A DNA stretch of 64,000 bases from Trichocoleus desertorum NBK24 (GCF_030409055.1 NZ_CP116619.1:4419628-4483627), one strand, 5' to 3'. Shown: positions 17,763 to 27,703, numbered from the stretch's first letter. Notes: generated by a model from the letters alone, not told the origin. Numbers and translations: made by a program.

Positions 17763-18395
17763 TTAGGCACATACTTTTTTGACCACAGGTAGTTCGCTCA
17801 CTGTTTTCCACCAGGTCTGGAGCTTGGGAGCTTGAGCCGTAATCGCATCAAACTCTGGAGTTTGCGAAAAATAGATAAAGATTGGGATCAAAAAGAAATC
17901 AGCAATGCTAATCTCTCTGCCTAAGAGATAGGGACTGCCAGCGGTTAGCGACTCGATTGCTTCTAAGGCTGTTTTGGCAGGGGCGATCGCGGCTTGAATT
18001 TTGCTCTCGTCTGGTTGATCGCCTTGGCTAGGCACAATGAGGCGTTGGATGACGATCGCACCAATCACAGAGGGATAGAGATAGCTATCAATGATAGCCA
18101 TAATCTGTTGCATCCGAGCCCGATCCAGCGGCTTACCAGGAGTAAATTTATTATTGGCAACCGTCGCGTCAAGATAACCAGTAATGGCAGAGGTTTCGTA
18201 GATCACGTCTCCATCTACCTCTAAGGTCGGTACTTTTCCAAAAGGATGCTTAGCGAGATACTCTGCTGATTGATTTTCACCATTAAAAATCCCAACACTC
18301 TTGAGATCATAATCTGCACCTACTTGTTCAAGGAGCAGTCGCACCGTCCGGACATAAGTACTGATAGGAGTGCCATAAAGGGTGATCTGAGTCAT
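17763..18395 (-). CDS. Glutathione S-transferase family protein
   Basis: 210 residues with the two-domain GST layout. The thioredoxin-like N-terminal domain has TLYGTPISTYVRTVRLLLEQ and the cis-proline FGKVPTLEVDG followed by ETSAI, the glutathione-binding SNAIL-like motif. The all-helical C-terminal domain has SIADFFLIPI. It is similar in length to theta/phi-like bacterial GSTs. Probable role: conjugation or reduction of electrophiles in the cytosol. Transcribed toward the PspC gene. Confidence 0.87.
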   Translation of the reverse strand: MTQITLYGTPISTYVRTVRLLLEQVGADYDLKSVGIFNGENQSAEYLAKHPFGKVPTLEVDGDVIYETSAITGYLDATVANNKFTPGKPLDRARMQQIMAIIDSYLYPSVIGAIVIQRLIVPSQGDQPDESKIQAAIAPAKTALEAIESLTAGSPYLLGREISIADFFLIPIFIYFSQTPEFDAITAQAPKLQTWWKTVSELPVVKKVCA

Positions 18396-18697
18396 GATTT
18401 GCTAGAACCTTGGTGAAAGATTAAACAGTACCGCGAATAATTTGTCATTAATGTAAACCACTTTCATGTCCCAGCGGATATAGCTTTCGCCACTTCACGG
18501 CCCAAAAAGTTTTGGTGTTGCTAATAACGTCGATGCAGAAGTCATAGATGTTAACATGATTGTCATGAAACTTTGACTTTTGGAGTAATGACTCTACTAG
18601 TGTTTGGTGCTGCTCATTGAAACCTCATGAGCTTAACTTTCAGCGCCTAGACCTATAGAGCCAGCTAGAGTCAGCGAGTTGGAATTCCTCAAACACC
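18396..18697. other. Intergenic region of 302 bp
   Basis: Divergent upstream region for the GST and MFS genes. Nothing beyond short dyads such as ATGATTGTCAT was recognised. Confidence 0.45.
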
Positions 18698-19957
18698 ATG
18701 CAAAAACACGAAAGACATCTTGAGCATTTACCGCACACTGAAGCAGCCGATCTCAAAATTCGCCTTCAGCAACATCAACACCTATTTATTTTGCTTTCAA
18801 TTGCTGCTGGTCTGATTTTTCTTCAGGGATATATGATTGCTCCCCTGATACCGCGTTTGGCTGAGGTGTTTAATGTTCCAGTTCAAGAAATTGGATTTAT
18901 TGTTCCAGCTTATATGTTGTCCTATGCCTTGACAGCATTGTTCTATGGTGTGTTGTCAGATCGGTTTGGGCGATGGTCTGTTATTCGCATCTCGCTGGCT
19001 ATGTTTGTGATCTTTACGGCGCTGACCGCAACAGCCCAAACAGCTTCACAGATGGCAACTTGGCGTCTGCTCACTGGAATAGGAGCCAGTGGCGTGATTC
19101 CACTCACTTTTGCTTTGATAGGTGATTTATTTCCATTTGATCAGCGAGGCAGCAAGCTGGGATTGGTATTTGCAGCGATGGAAGGAGGAATGGCAGCAGG
19201 TTCCGCAGGAGGAGCTATTCTTGAACCATTTTGGGGCTGGCGATCGCTGTTTCTCGGTACGGCTGTTCTTGCGGCTTTGGTGCTTTGGCGGCTCCATCGT
19301 TACGGGGCACTATTTGACACACCGAGTATCGATAAACTCCCCCCCCTGCGCGAGATCTTTAGAGGATACAGCCAGATCTTATCTAGCTTTCGAGGACAGC
19401 GAACCTATGCCTATGTTTTATGGAATGGCATCTATCACTCCGGAGTTTATACCTGGTTAGGGCTGTACTTGTCGCAGCGTTATAACATGGATGCTTTCAA
19501 CATTGGTCTCACCATTCTTGGCTATGGCATTCCCGGATTGCTACTGAGTTCGCTCATTGGTCGCGCTGTAGATCGTTGGGGTCGCCGCTGGCTGGTTCCA
19601 TTAGGGTTGGTGATGGCAGCGTTAGGTGGAATGGCAATGATTTTTGAGATTCCCTCCTACGCGACAACTGTAGCTGTTTTGATCTTGTCCCTAGGATACG
19701 ATTTGACACAGCCTTTGTTTGTGGGTATCGTGACCGATTTGGGCGATAGCAATAGCTTAGGCCAAACGATGGGACTCAAAGTGTTTGCCCTGTTCACTGG
19801 CTTTGGCATTGGTAGCTGGATATTTGGAGAGTTGCTACACTTTGGCTTTGCAGTTTCTCTCGCCCTATTTGGCGGTATTCAGTTAGTGGTTGGGTTGGTC
19901 GCAATTCCCCTGTTCTGGCAGGAAGTTCCCTCTCGGTTGCGATCAGAATCGCTTTAG
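18698..19957 (+). CDS. MFS transporter
   Basis: 419 residues with about 12 membrane segments. The loop 2-3 motif appears as GVLSDRFGRWSVIR and is repeated in the second half as GRAVDRWGRRW. The motif in helix 4-5 (RLLTGIGASGVIPLTFALIGDLFP) resembles drug/H+ antiporters and EmrD/AraJ-like exporters. The soluble N-terminal extension (~30 residues) is rich in His and Glu. Probably an efflux pump; substrate not predictable. Confidence 0.85.
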   Translation: MQKHERHLEHLPHTEAADLKIRLQQHQHLFILLSIAAGLIFLQGYMIAPLIPRLAEVFNVPVQEIGFIVPAYMLSYALTALFYGVLSDRFGRWSVIRISLAMFVIFTALTATAQTASQMATWRLLTGIGASGVIPLTFALIGDLFPFDQRGSKLGLVFAAMEGGMAAGSAGGAILEPFWGWRSLFLGTAVLAALVLWRLHRYGALFDTPSIDKLPPLREIFRGYSQILSSFRGQRTYAYVLWNGIYHSGVYTWLGLYLSQRYNMDAFNIGLTILGYGIPGLLLSSLIGRAVDRWGRRWLVPLGLVMAALGGMAMIFEIPSYATTVAVLILSLGYDLTQPLFVGIVTDLGDSNSLGQTMGLKVFALFTGFGIGSWIFGELLHFGFAVSLALFGGIQLVVGLVAIPLFWQEVPSRLRSESL

Positions 19958-20035
19958 TGTTGCCAGCTCTGAGGCTTTTACTAGAATCGATAGAGCCGCG
20001 ATCGCCATTTTCAGCGCCTCAATTTGGTCGGCTAA

Positions 20036-20647
20036 TTAAGCTCTGATTAACAAGAATACTCCGACAGCAATCATGACACAGCCAGCGACAGTGTTTATCC
20101 CTTTTCTCACTTTAGAACTGATCAGTACTCTGGCTCTATCTGCAATGAATGCGTAACCCAGTTTTACACCCCCTACGGCTACTACAGTGATTGCCATGAT
20201 GATGAGGGTATCCACATAAGATATTTGAGAGAGATCCAGAAAAGCTGGGAAGAAACCAAGATAAAACAAGGTCGCTTTTTGGTCGGCTAATGTAATAGAC
20301 AGCCCAGTTAGAAAGCTGGAGAGCAAGGAGGATTCCACAACCGCCGCTGTCTGTACATCCTGGGTTTTTGCGCGGTATAACCCTATCCCTAACCAGATCA
20401 GATAAGCACCACCCAGGTATTTAATCAGGACAAATAGGCTCCCCATCTTTTCTGCCAGAAATGACAAACCCCAAATGGCCATGATGATGAAAATAATGTC
20501 ACCAACCACTATCCCTATAGTGGTGAACACACCATGAATGAAGCCAGATGTAGCTGATCGAGTAGAGACAGCCAACACGCTGACGCTGGGAATAGAAGCC
20601 AAGACAACCATTGCACTGAATAATGCAACAATGCTGCTAAATGTCAT
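20036..20647 (-). CDS. LysE family translocator
   Basis: 203 residues with about six membrane segments. It matches the LysE/RhtB family in length and pattern (SVLAVSTRSATSGFIHGVFTTIGIVVGD near the start and KYLGGAYLIWLGIGLYR in the middle). These proteins export amino acids or related compounds. Substrate unknown. Followed by a 4-TM protein gene upstream on the same strand, 86 bp away. Confidence 0.85.
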   Translation of the reverse strand: MTFSSIVALFSAMVVLASIPSVSVLAVSTRSATSGFIHGVFTTIGIVVGDIIFIIMAIWGLSFLAEKMGSLFVLIKYLGGAYLIWLGIGLYRAKTQDVQTAAVVESSLLSSFLTGLSITLADQKATLFYLGFFPAFLDLSQISYVDTLIIMAITVVAVGGVKLGYAFIADRARVLISSKVRKGINTVAGCVMIAVGVFLLIRA

Positions 20648-20733
20648 ACTGCGCTTTATTCGTCACAAACTCGCCCATTAGGATAAACCAATTCCCCTGT
20701 CAAAGCGAGCATTGATACGCCTCCAAAGGTTCT

Positions 20734-21198
20734 CTAAGATTCAGTAACCGCACCTGCTTGGTCTGACTTGTTAAACAGCTCACGCGATAAACGATGGACG
20801 AGGCTGGAAGAAACATAGAGTAACGTGAAGCCAATTAGAGGATGGAGTACCTCCAGGTGAAGCGGAGTGTGGAGATGGATGCTGCAAAACTGTAGCCCAA
20901 GCAGCATAGGTAGGCTGGCTATGAGCGATCGAATCCTATCTGAGAAAGGAACAAGCAACGCCCCTCCTAGCAATATTAACGACAGCCCACTGTATCCCCT
21001 CACTAGCCAAATATGAACATTCCACCAAGCAGGATTGTGGAAGTAGGCGACACCAACCGTTAGTAATTGAGCAATCAAGCAGAGATTAAAGATAATCGCA
21101 ATCGTATATAAGCAAATCTGTATCCAATGGGTAGAAGTGCGATCGCCACTGGGCGTAGATCCGAGGGAATCGCAATCAATTTCTGAATTTATGGTCAT
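20734..21198 (-). CDS. Four-helix membrane protein, DUF6220-like
   Basis: 154 residues. After a polar N-terminus (~25 residues) there are four hydrophobic segments, and a conserved-looking LEVLHPLIGFTLLYVSSSLV near the end. Length, helix count and the late LHP motif suggest the DUF6220 group of small membrane proteins, function unknown. Lies upstream of lysE on the same strand, so they may be co-transcribed. Confidence 0.55.
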   Translation of the reverse strand: MTINSEIDCDSLGSTPSGDRTSTHWIQICLYTIAIIFNLCLIAQLLTVGVAYFHNPAWWNVHIWLVRGYSGLSLILLGGALLVPFSDRIRSLIASLPMLLGLQFCSIHLHTPLHLEVLHPLIGFTLLYVSSSLVHRLSRELFNKSDQAGAVTES

Positions 21199-21292
21199 GT
21201 CAAAATGGCGCTTGCAATAAAACCTATTCCTATACTAGGAATGGCAACCCACTGTGCCCAGTCCTCGATCGAGTACTCTTTGAGGTACAACG

Positions 21293-22033
21293 ATGATTTC
21301 CTTGCAGCTTTTATTTGAAGAAATTCACCAAATCAAGGATAAAGAAGCCCTGCGATCGCACCTGGCACCAAAAATCGGTGAGTATTTTTCAGCCAAGCGA
21401 TCAGGGATATTCTTCTTCGATCAACTTTTAGCCGTTGGTGCAGCCTCTCTGAGGAATCGCAATCTTCAAAAAGTCCTGAACACTGCTTTATCTATCGAAC
21501 ATAATCCTGTGGCGCGCTACGTGGCAGAGCGCCATACACCTGTCCATGAAGGAGTAGTGACATCCCCCAAGGCATGGGCAATTATTTGTCCTCGCCCTGA
21601 TCATTGGCATGTTATGGCAGGGCCACTCATTGATCAGGGGCAATTAGTCGGCTCAGTAGGCTGTACCCGTGATAAATCAATGCCTGCCTTTGATCACCAA
21701 AATTTAGCTGATTTAAGTGTCATTTGCTTACACTTATCCGTATGGACTGCCACTGTACGATGCGCACAAAACCTAGCGTTGGAGTCCCAGTGTCAACCCC
21801 TTAGCTGCGATCGCCTGACCCCTCGTGAATTAGAAATTGCCGAATTAGTCGCTTTAGGGCGAACTAACGCAGAAATTGGTCATCAACTTTGGATTACGGA
21901 AAATTCTGTAAAACAAGCCTTAAAGCGCATGTTTCGGAAGCTTGAGGTTTCATCTCGCGCAGAAATGGTTGCCCAGCTTTTAGATACAGCAAAAACTCCA
22001 TCAAAAATTAGGGATCTTGCGGGATGGTCGTGA
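21293..22033 (+). CDS. LuxR-type transcriptional regulator
   Basis: 246 residues. The C-terminal LuxR helix-turn-helix is clear: LTPRELEIAELVALGRTNAE, then IGHQLWITENSVKQALKRMF and RKLEVSSRAEMVAQL (about 178-232). The N-terminal ~160 residues look like a GAF-type sensor (FFDQLLAVGAAS, GPLIDQGQLVGSVGCTR). It has no receiver domain, so it is probably ligand- or redox-controlled, not phosphorylated. Its 3' end overlaps the convergent desaturase gene by 33 bp. Confidence 0.85.
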   Translation: MISLQLLFEEIHQIKDKEALRSHLAPKIGEYFSAKRSGIFFFDQLLAVGAASLRNRNLQKVLNTALSIEHNPVARYVAERHTPVHEGVVTSPKAWAIICPRPDHWHVMAGPLIDQGQLVGSVGCTRDKSMPAFDHQNLADLSVICLHLSVWTATVRCAQNLALESQCQPLSCDRLTPRELEIAELVALGRTNAEIGHQLWITENSVKQALKRMFRKLEVSSRAEMVAQLLDTAKTPSKIRDLAGWS

Positions 22034-22840
22034 AAATGACTTTTCAATTTTCGTCATAAGTGAGAAGGGAAAACCGGGATCTTGATACAAATGTGAGGGG
22101 ATTTTTTCTTTGATTTCCTCATGAAACTGGGGTAATTCGCTCCAATGTCGCCCACATTGTAGGTGGTGAGCGGTATGGTATCCCAAATTGCAGGTAAAAA
22201 AGTTGTACCAACGATCCGTGATGTTATAGGTTGCTTGATAAGGATCTGCTTGATCCAATCCAGCATGATGGTGATAGGTAACGTGGGCGGTCAGAAATAA
22301 CAGCGCGATCATCGGAATGATGAAAATGATTAGGGTATTAGCCCAATTAACCCAAGCCAGTAACCCTAGCACGAATGCTGTTAGAAGAATGTTCTGAATC
22401 AGCCTGTTTCGGGATTTTGGGTAGCGTTTCCCTACGTTCAATGCGATTGGATAGGCCAGAATTCCCACTCTAAAGGTGTATTCCAGATGGGACATTAACT
22501 TCCCATTGGCATCTTTCCAAGCAGATTCATCTTTGGTTTGGTCTAAATAATTGAGATGGTGGCCGAGCGTATGGTGCAGAACCCAGGTTTCTCCGACAAT
22601 TCCTGTATGCAACCCCATAATGAGTTCGATCAGACGGTTGGCCCAAGAGACAGTAAAGAATTTGCAGTGTTGATGGTGATGGTTCCAGCTACAGATCCAT
22701 CCTTTGATACTGAGACTGGCGATCGCCCAAACAATAGGGATTAATATAGTGGGACTGAATAGAAAAACAACCAAATCAGCCGCTAAAACCAACAAGATGA
22801 ACGCGATTAGGTAGTAATCGACTTTTTTTCTGGCACGCAT
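22001..22840 (-). CDS. Fatty acid desaturase family protein
   Basis: 279 residues, membrane-bound. The three His boxes of the di-iron site are visible: WNHHHQHC, HHTLGHHLNYLD, and GYHTAHHLQ. Four or more hydrophobic segments surround them. The protein is shorter than classical DesA/DesC acyl-lipid desaturases and may act on fatty aldehydes, carotenoids or other lipids. Electron donor would be ferredoxin in cyanobacteria. Convergent overlap with the LuxR regulator. Confidence 0.83.
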   Translation of the reverse strand: MRARKKVDYYLIAFILLVLAADLVVFLFSPTILIPIVWAIASLSIKGWICSWNHHHQHCKFFTVSWANRLIELIMGLHTGIVGETWVLHHTLGHHLNYLDQTKDESAWKDANGKLMSHLEYTFRVGILAYPIALNVGKRYPKSRNRLIQNILLTAFVLGLLAWVNWANTLIIFIIPMIALLFLTAHVTYHHHAGLDQADPYQATYNITDRWYNFFTCNLGYHTAHHLQCGRHWSELPQFHEEIKEKIPSHLYQDPGFPFSLMTKIEKSFSRPSRKIPNF

Positions 22841-23096
22841 TCTTATGTAAGTAGGCGAACATGGCTTAGCGACAAAATTACTTTGTTAGAAGCCTGTTCA
22901 ATTGTACAGTTATGTGTCGTTTTTCTGCCTAATTATATCCACTGAAAAAGAGTTGGGCGATCGCCTTAAAACCGACTGACTGTTTTGATGCCTAACTCTC
23001 CTGTTTGGCGGCGTATGGACACACCTGAAACAAAGAGTTTTCTATAACCCATGCGGGCACTCTAGATGAGCTAGTTTGACAAACGGGAGAACCTCT

Positions 23097-23912
23097 ATGA
23101 AGCTAATTCATGTTCATGGGTTTGCAGAACTTGAGCCAGAACCACTTATCGCCCAGCAATACCGGAAGTTTGCCAAGCAACTGCACTGGAATTTGGAGAT
23201 CCAAGAGTTTAAGTGGAACACCTTAGAAGGTAATCCAACCAAGTTAGTTGCCAATTTTCATGAGTCTGGGCATCGCGTCAAAGAAGTTGCGGCTCGACTG
23301 GTGGAGGCAATTGCAGCCGAAAAAGAAGAAGTTATTCTATCGGGTCATAGTCTTGGCGGTGCGATCTTACTAGAAGCATTGGAACTTTATCCTAATTTTT
23401 CCAATCTTCATAGCGTGATTTTATTAGGTGCAGCTTATCCTCAAAAAAATACGCTCTCTCAGCTTCAGAATATAGCGCCTCGGTATTACGCATTAAATTA
23501 TCACTCTCCTAGATGGGATTTAGTATTGAATCAAGTCTATTTCAATGCAAAGGGATGTACCGCAGTTGGAACGAATGGACTTTTGAATCCTGGCGTTTTT
23601 GATAATTTGACGGTGAATTGCACTCATGGTGGATACACCGGATATGCACGGTTAGCCCCTGGTATCGTTGGCCTTCTTGCTCATGCTCAAGGGATTAAAA
23701 GCCGTGAAAAAGCGAATAAACCTTGGCAACCGATTGCAATTGGTAATACAGAAGACTGGGATGATCTACATCATCCCGATGGGCATATTGTGCAAAGAAA
23801 CTGCATCACGGGCTATTTTCGAGTTATTGAAGCAGGCGGTGTTCATCGAGAGCGATTTTATTCTGCATCTGTAATACCCCTTCTGGATGCGATCGCAGAA
23901 TTGCCAAAATAA
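23097..23912 (+). CDS. Alpha/beta hydrolase, lipase-like
   Basis: 271 residues from ATG 23097, which has GGGAG ten bases upstream; a TTG at 23076 is less likely. The nucleophile is in LSGHSLGGA (GxSxG), with an HGF oxyanion motif near the start (VHVHGF-like HVHGFAEL). A likely acid lies mid-protein and a His in DLHHPDGHIV. The fold resembles lipase/esterase proteins. No signal peptide, so cytosolic. Substrate unknown. Confidence 0.75.
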   Translation: MKLIHVHGFAELEPEPLIAQQYRKFAKQLHWNLEIQEFKWNTLEGNPTKLVANFHESGHRVKEVAARLVEAIAAEKEEVILSGHSLGGAILLEALELYPNFSNLHSVILLGAAYPQKNTLSQLQNIAPRYYALNYHSPRWDLVLNQVYFNAKGCTAVGTNGLLNPGVFDNLTVNCTHGGYTGYARLAPGIVGLLAHAQGIKSREKANKPWQPIAIGNTEDWDDLHHPDGHIVQRNCITGYFRVIEAGGVHRERFYSASVIPLLDAIAELPK

Positions 23913-23977
23913 ATGAGCAAGAATATCCTTGCAACGGCTTAGTAACTTTATCTCTGATTTAGAAAAAATCACTCAGA

Positions 23978-25312
23978 TTAAGAAATTGGAATTTTAATAG
24001 CGAACTCAGTTCCCTTTCCCAATTCAGAAACTACTTCGATCGTGCCATGATGCTTTGCGACAATTTGCTGACTGATTGATAGCCCTAATCCTGTTCCTTT
24101 GCCAGTAGGCTTTGTCGTAAAGAACGGATTAAAAATCTTCTCTTTAATTTCAGGAGGGATTCCAGGCCCGTTATCTTGAATACGGATACAGACGTGGTTC
24201 AAGCCATCTGCACTCGTTTGGATCACAATCTGCTTGGATTTTATATCTCCCTCAAATAAGGCATCAGCAGCATTAGAAATGATATTCATAAATAGTTGAT
24301 TTAGCTGAGCTGGATAGCACAGAATTTTGGGTAAAGCGCCATATTCTCGAATAACCTCAATCCCCTGCTTCAGCTTGTGGTTGAGAATTAGCAGTGTGCT
24401 GTCGATGCCTTCATGTAGATCCACGTCTTTTTGGTCTGCCTCATCCAATCTAGAAAAGTTGCGTAATGACAGCACAATATCTCTAATCCGACAGCTTCCC
24501 ATTTGCATTGATACGACTAGACGCGGTAAATCACTCAACACAAATTCCAGATCCATCTCCTCCATGAAATCAGCGATTTCCGGAGAGCCTTGAGGAAAAC
24601 GCTGTTGATAGAGTTCAATTAGAGTGATGAGATCTTGAACATACTTATCCGTGTAGGTGAGATTGCCGTTGATAAAGTTAACCGGATTATTGATCTCATG
24701 GGCAATCCCTGCCACCATTTGCCCTAACCCAGACATCTTTTCAGCCTGAATTAACTGTGCTTGAGTTCTCTGTAAGTTGTCGAGAGCCTGTTCTACATCT
24801 CTGGCCCTCGCCTCTGCCAGTATTGCAATTTCCTCCTTAGCTCTCAAAGTGTCTTTTAGTTTCAGTTCTCGTTCTGCTAGCTCATCCATCAACCGACTCT
24901 TTGCTTGCAAAAGAAAGAGAAAATCAGCAGCAGAATCATGAATCGCAAAGTCTTTTAGTTTGATGCCGATTTCGTTGAGCTGGCTAATCTCCGTAACCAC
25001 AGGAGACCCCAGAAAGAAAATCACCTCGCAGTTTTCAACAGGCATCATTTGCCCTTTGAGAACCATTTCACTATGGAGCGATTGCAGCATGAATGTGCTG
25101 TGAGATTGCTTACTCAGGGCAGCAAAATCAGCAGTTTGCAGAATGGGGCGCTTAATCTGGAAGCACTGGTCAAGTTGTGACCCGATGATGTTAGGAATAA
25201 GCCGCTGCAAAACCTCTCCAGCCTGAACAATTGTGCGATCGCCCTTGAACACAAAGTGAAAAGGAAATGCTTTCGCCAGCAACTGGGGTGACAAATTGAA
25301 GTGAGGCTGCAT
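23978..25312 (-). CDS. HNOBA-domain histidine kinase, partner of H-NOX
   Basis: About 444 residues from ATG 25312, 7 bp after the H-NOX stop; frames from 25354 or 25399 would overlap H-NOX. The N-terminal ~145 residues ([46 protein letters not shown]) are the heme-NO-binding-associated (HNOBA) domain. A coiled coil leads to HisKA (H205 in [14 protein letters not shown]) and HATPase ([20 protein letters not shown]). Adjacent H-NOX proteins control kinases of this type in response to NO. No response regulator follows. Confidence 0.9.
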   Translation of the reverse strand: MQPHFNLSPQLLAKAFPFHFVFKGDRTIVQAGEVLQRLIPNIIGSQLDQCFQIKRPILQTADFAALSKQSHSTFMLQSLHSEMVLKGQMMPVENCEVIFFLGSPVVTEISQLNEIGIKLKDFAIHDSAADFLFLLQAKSRLMDELAERELKLKDTLRAKEEIAILAEARARDVEQALDNLQRTQAQLIQAEKMSGLGQMVAGIAHEINNPVNFINGNLTYTDKYVQDLITLIELYQQRFPQGSPEIADFMEEMDLEFVLSDLPRLVVSMQMGSCRIRDIVLSLRNFSRLDEADQKDVDLHEGIDSTLLILNHKLKQGIEVIREYGALPKILCYPAQLNQLFMNIISNAADALFEGDIKSKQIVIQTSADGLNHVCIRIQDNGPGIPPEIKEKIFNPFFTTKPTGKGTGLGLSISQQIVAKHHGTIEVVSELGKGTEFAIKIPIS

Positions 25313-25319
25313 GCAAGCT

Positions 25320-25871
25320 TCAGTGGGGTTTGTACTGGATAGTGAACTCATCATGATCTGCACCGTCAGACTTGCTTTGAGTCTGGGTAACTTCAACATC
25401 CGTATTTAAGTGTGTACCTAAGCCTTTTACCAATCCCACTACCATTGGAGCTAATCCCTCTCGATGTGAATGATAGTGGAGGTGCAGCGTTTGTTCCTCA
25501 ACTTCCTCACAAGCAAAAGATGGCGGCTGGAGTTGTGGGAAACTGACTCCCACGCGGGTATGCAGATCATCCAAGTTCTGCAAAAATTCGGGAAGCGTAT
25601 CACCGCTCATGGCCATCAGTTCACCATAGCCTTCCCCGGAGGTGTATTGCACCCAGAACTCACCAAAGGCTTGCATGATAGCTGAAGCAGGTAGATCCAA
25701 AACCAGACTCGTAGCCTTCACAAGTCGGTGGGTCAAATCATCCGGGTAAGATTCCATGCTGATAAACGTATCAACCTCGACTTCAGCCTTATGCCGAATC
25801 TCATTCCAGGTTTCTTCACCGAAACGAGTACAGACCATGTCGTGAATTGCTTTGTTGACTAAACCGTACAT
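25320..25871 (-). CDS. H-NOX heme nitric-oxide sensor
   Basis: 183 residues, full length. Proximal heme ligand H104 in LHTRVGVSFPQLQPPSF; YxSxR porphyrin-binding motif Y133-H-S135-H-R137; W73 in FGEFW matches the distal Trp of the Nostoc protein. The distal Tyr that makes some clostridial H-NOX proteins bind O2 is not apparent, so it should be NO-selective. Stands first in a two-gene operon with the HNOBA kinase, which it is expected to inhibit or activate by direct contact. Close similarity to the well-studied Nostoc H-NOX is recognised from memory. Confidence 0.93.
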   Translation of the reverse strand: MYGLVNKAIHDMVCTRFGEETWNEIRHKAEVEVDTFISMESYPDDLTHRLVKATSLVLDLPASAIMQAFGEFWVQYTSGEGYGELMAMSGDTLPEFLQNLDDLHTRVGVSFPQLQPPSFACEEVEEQTLHLHYHSHREGLAPMVVGLVKGLGTHLNTDVEVTQTQSKSDGADHDEFTIQYKPH

Positions 25872-26006
25872 AAAATCTCCTATGGTGCTGTTTCAAAACG
25901 GCCGCGTAGTTTGCTTGCAAACCTTTTGAGATTAGGTCTTTTGAAGGCGATAAATAAAGCGTAACTCAGTCTCAACGCACTCAGATCGTCCGTCCCAGTG
26001 CCCTAG

Positions 26007-26819
26007 CTAGGTGTGACGCAGTTTGGTGAAATGGCGGATCAGGTATGCTGCGAGGACAAAGAACGGTGCCCAGCCAATGAGAAAGAGAAAAAACGCTGGC
26101 GAAAATGAGCCAGGTTGGTTGCCTAGATATGCGTTGGTAGATAGATCATCACCCTTGATTGCTATGGCGATCGCGGGTCCAAACCCTTGAAGCGCTCCCC
26201 ACCAACTGAAAGCTGCCAAGCAACTCATGCCAAGGCGATGTTTTGCCACATCCGCCGCACGCAGATGATTTGAAGATGTGGGCGATCGCGCCATAATGAT
26301 CACAATCAGAATGAATGTCCAGATCATCCACAGCGCCCCAGTCCACGGATTTAGGCGCAAAGCAATGATGGCTGTGAGGATTAGCCCAGTCGCGACGAGT
26401 AGACCAGGCACGATCGCGATGCTTGCCCTACTAGGTTGCCGATGGAAGATCCGTGGTGGTGTGACCTCTCGTAAAATGTAAAGGATGCAAAGACCCACAA
26501 ACATAAAACCCAGACGGGCTGGATAAGTGGGAGGCATGCTGTAACCTGCGTATTTCGTGTGGTTTTCTTGCACAAAAAAGCAGAGTCGAACCACGTCGAG
26601 CACAATACCCGTAAGTACCACAATGACCATCGACCCAGCAAAGAGATCCCCGGAACGCACGTGAAATTTGCTGCCTTTTCGCGTTCTGAAAGCAATAAGA
26701 GCTGAGATCGGTGCGATCGCCCCAGCAATAATGTGGAGCAGAAGTATCATCAAGAAAATGGAGTTTGCCAAGGAGCTGCCGTAACTGACTGGCTTGTGAA
26801 GCAAGAACGTTGATTCCAC
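26007..26819 (-). CDS. DUF2306-like multi-pass membrane protein
   Basis: 270 residues with about seven membrane segments. The first block, LLHIIAGAIAPISALIAFRTRKGSKFHVRSG, resembles the His-containing start of DUF2306/heme-binding-like membrane proteins; another conserved-looking segment is HRLGMSCLAAFSWW. Function unknown. It lies downstream of the small alpha-beta barrel gene on the same strand, 50 bp away. Confidence 0.6.
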   Translation of the reverse strand: MESTFLLHKPVSYGSSLANSIFLMILLLHIIAGAIAPISALIAFRTRKGSKFHVRSGDLFAGSMVIVVLTGIVLDVVRLCFFVQENHTKYAGYSMPPTYPARLGFMFVGLCILYILREVTPPRIFHRQPSRASIAIVPGLLVATGLILTAIIALRLNPWTGALWMIWTFILIVIIMARSPTSSNHLRAADVAKHRLGMSCLAAFSWWGALQGFGPAIAIAIKGDDLSTNAYLGNQPGSFSPAFFLFLIGWAPFFVLAAYLIRHFTKLRHT

Positions 26820-26869
26820 TGCTCCCTCCTACTTTGACTTCATTACTGTCTTCCCAAGACTAGCCTTCA

Positions 26870-27151
26870 CTATAAAATGCCATTTTCAATTTCATCTAGA
26901 TAGATGAATCTGGGCGCTTTGACACCAGCTTGTTTACGAATTTCGACTAATTGTTCCGACTCGAAGAAATTCTTGGCGTTTTGCAATGAACTCCATTGTG
27001 AGAAATGCACGATATTGTTAGCGTCATTTTCAAACCTGAGCAACTGATAACTGATTTCTCCGGCTTGCTTTCGGATTTGGGCTGCGTCATCAAAAATTGT
27101 TTTCCATGCTGAGTAATCTTCGACTTCGTGAATAATAAGAACGTATTGCAT
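26870..27151 (-). CDS. Small dimeric alpha-beta barrel protein (ABM-like)
   Basis: 93 residues. The pattern QYVLIIHEVEDYSAWKTIF, then HFSQWSSLQNAKNFFES, matches the antibiotic-biosynthesis-monooxygenase/stress-responsive ferredoxin-like barrel family, which usually forms dimers. Members oxidise quinones or degrade heme, but many have no known activity. Likely in an operon with the DUF2306-like gene. Confidence 0.65.
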   Translation of the reverse strand: MQYVLIIHEVEDYSAWKTIFDDAAQIRKQAGEISYQLLRFENDANNIVHFSQWSSLQNAKNFFESEQLVEIRKQAGVKAPRFIYLDEIENGIL

Positions 27152-27493
27152 ATCTCCCTTTGAATTCTCCCTACGAATAGCTTTTGCGATCGCCTTCTAC
27201 CGCAAATACTTCCTCTTGATATCTACGATAGAGAGTAGATAGGTGCGATCGGGCAAGGTTATACCTAATAGTATAAAACTGCTCCTGTGCCTTGTTCTTT
27301 AGGATTTATTGATGATGCGATCGCCTTGAAATTTATCTCAGCAACCAGGACAATGGTATTTTCTGGTAACGCCCAGTATCACCAGGTGCGAGTGGAAGAG
27401 TTGGTTGGCGAGTAAGTCCTACATCGAGTGTTCTGGTGTATGCCTAAGTTAGGCGGCAAATAATATACGACATTTGCTGCTGTGATAAATCCG
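27152..27493. other. Intergenic region of 342 bp
   Basis: No gene recognised. One plus-strand frame ending at a TAA near 27414 (FSGNAQYHQVRVEELVGE) is open for ~47 codons without a good start; it could be a decayed gene end, but no family was recognised. Confidence 0.4.
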
Positions 27494-27703
27494 TTAGTGG
27501 TAATATTCAATTTCGTTAATGAATTCACAGTATTCGATGGGAACAGTTCTCACTCGTGGTTTGCCAAGAACCGTATCAGAAATTTGCCCATACCAAATAG
27601 CATAATGGTCTTCCGGAATGTTTTCATCATCTGGAAGCCCCACGACAATCCCAACGGAGCCACCTACATTAACGAATTTTCCGAGCACATCCTTCTCGTT
27701 CAT
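27494..27703 (-). CDS. Small hypothetical protein
   Basis: 69 residues, acidic, with a beta-rich pattern (GKFVNVGGSVGIVVGLPDDENIP, HYAIWYGQ). It could be a KOW/SH3-like or immunity-type barrel, but no family was recognised. The gene stands alone near an M20-like peptidase on the same strand with ~100 bp between. Confidence 0.5.
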   Translation of the reverse strand: MNEKDVLGKFVNVGGSVGIVVGLPDDENIPEDHYAIWYGQISDTVLGKPRVRTVPIEYCEFINEIEYYH

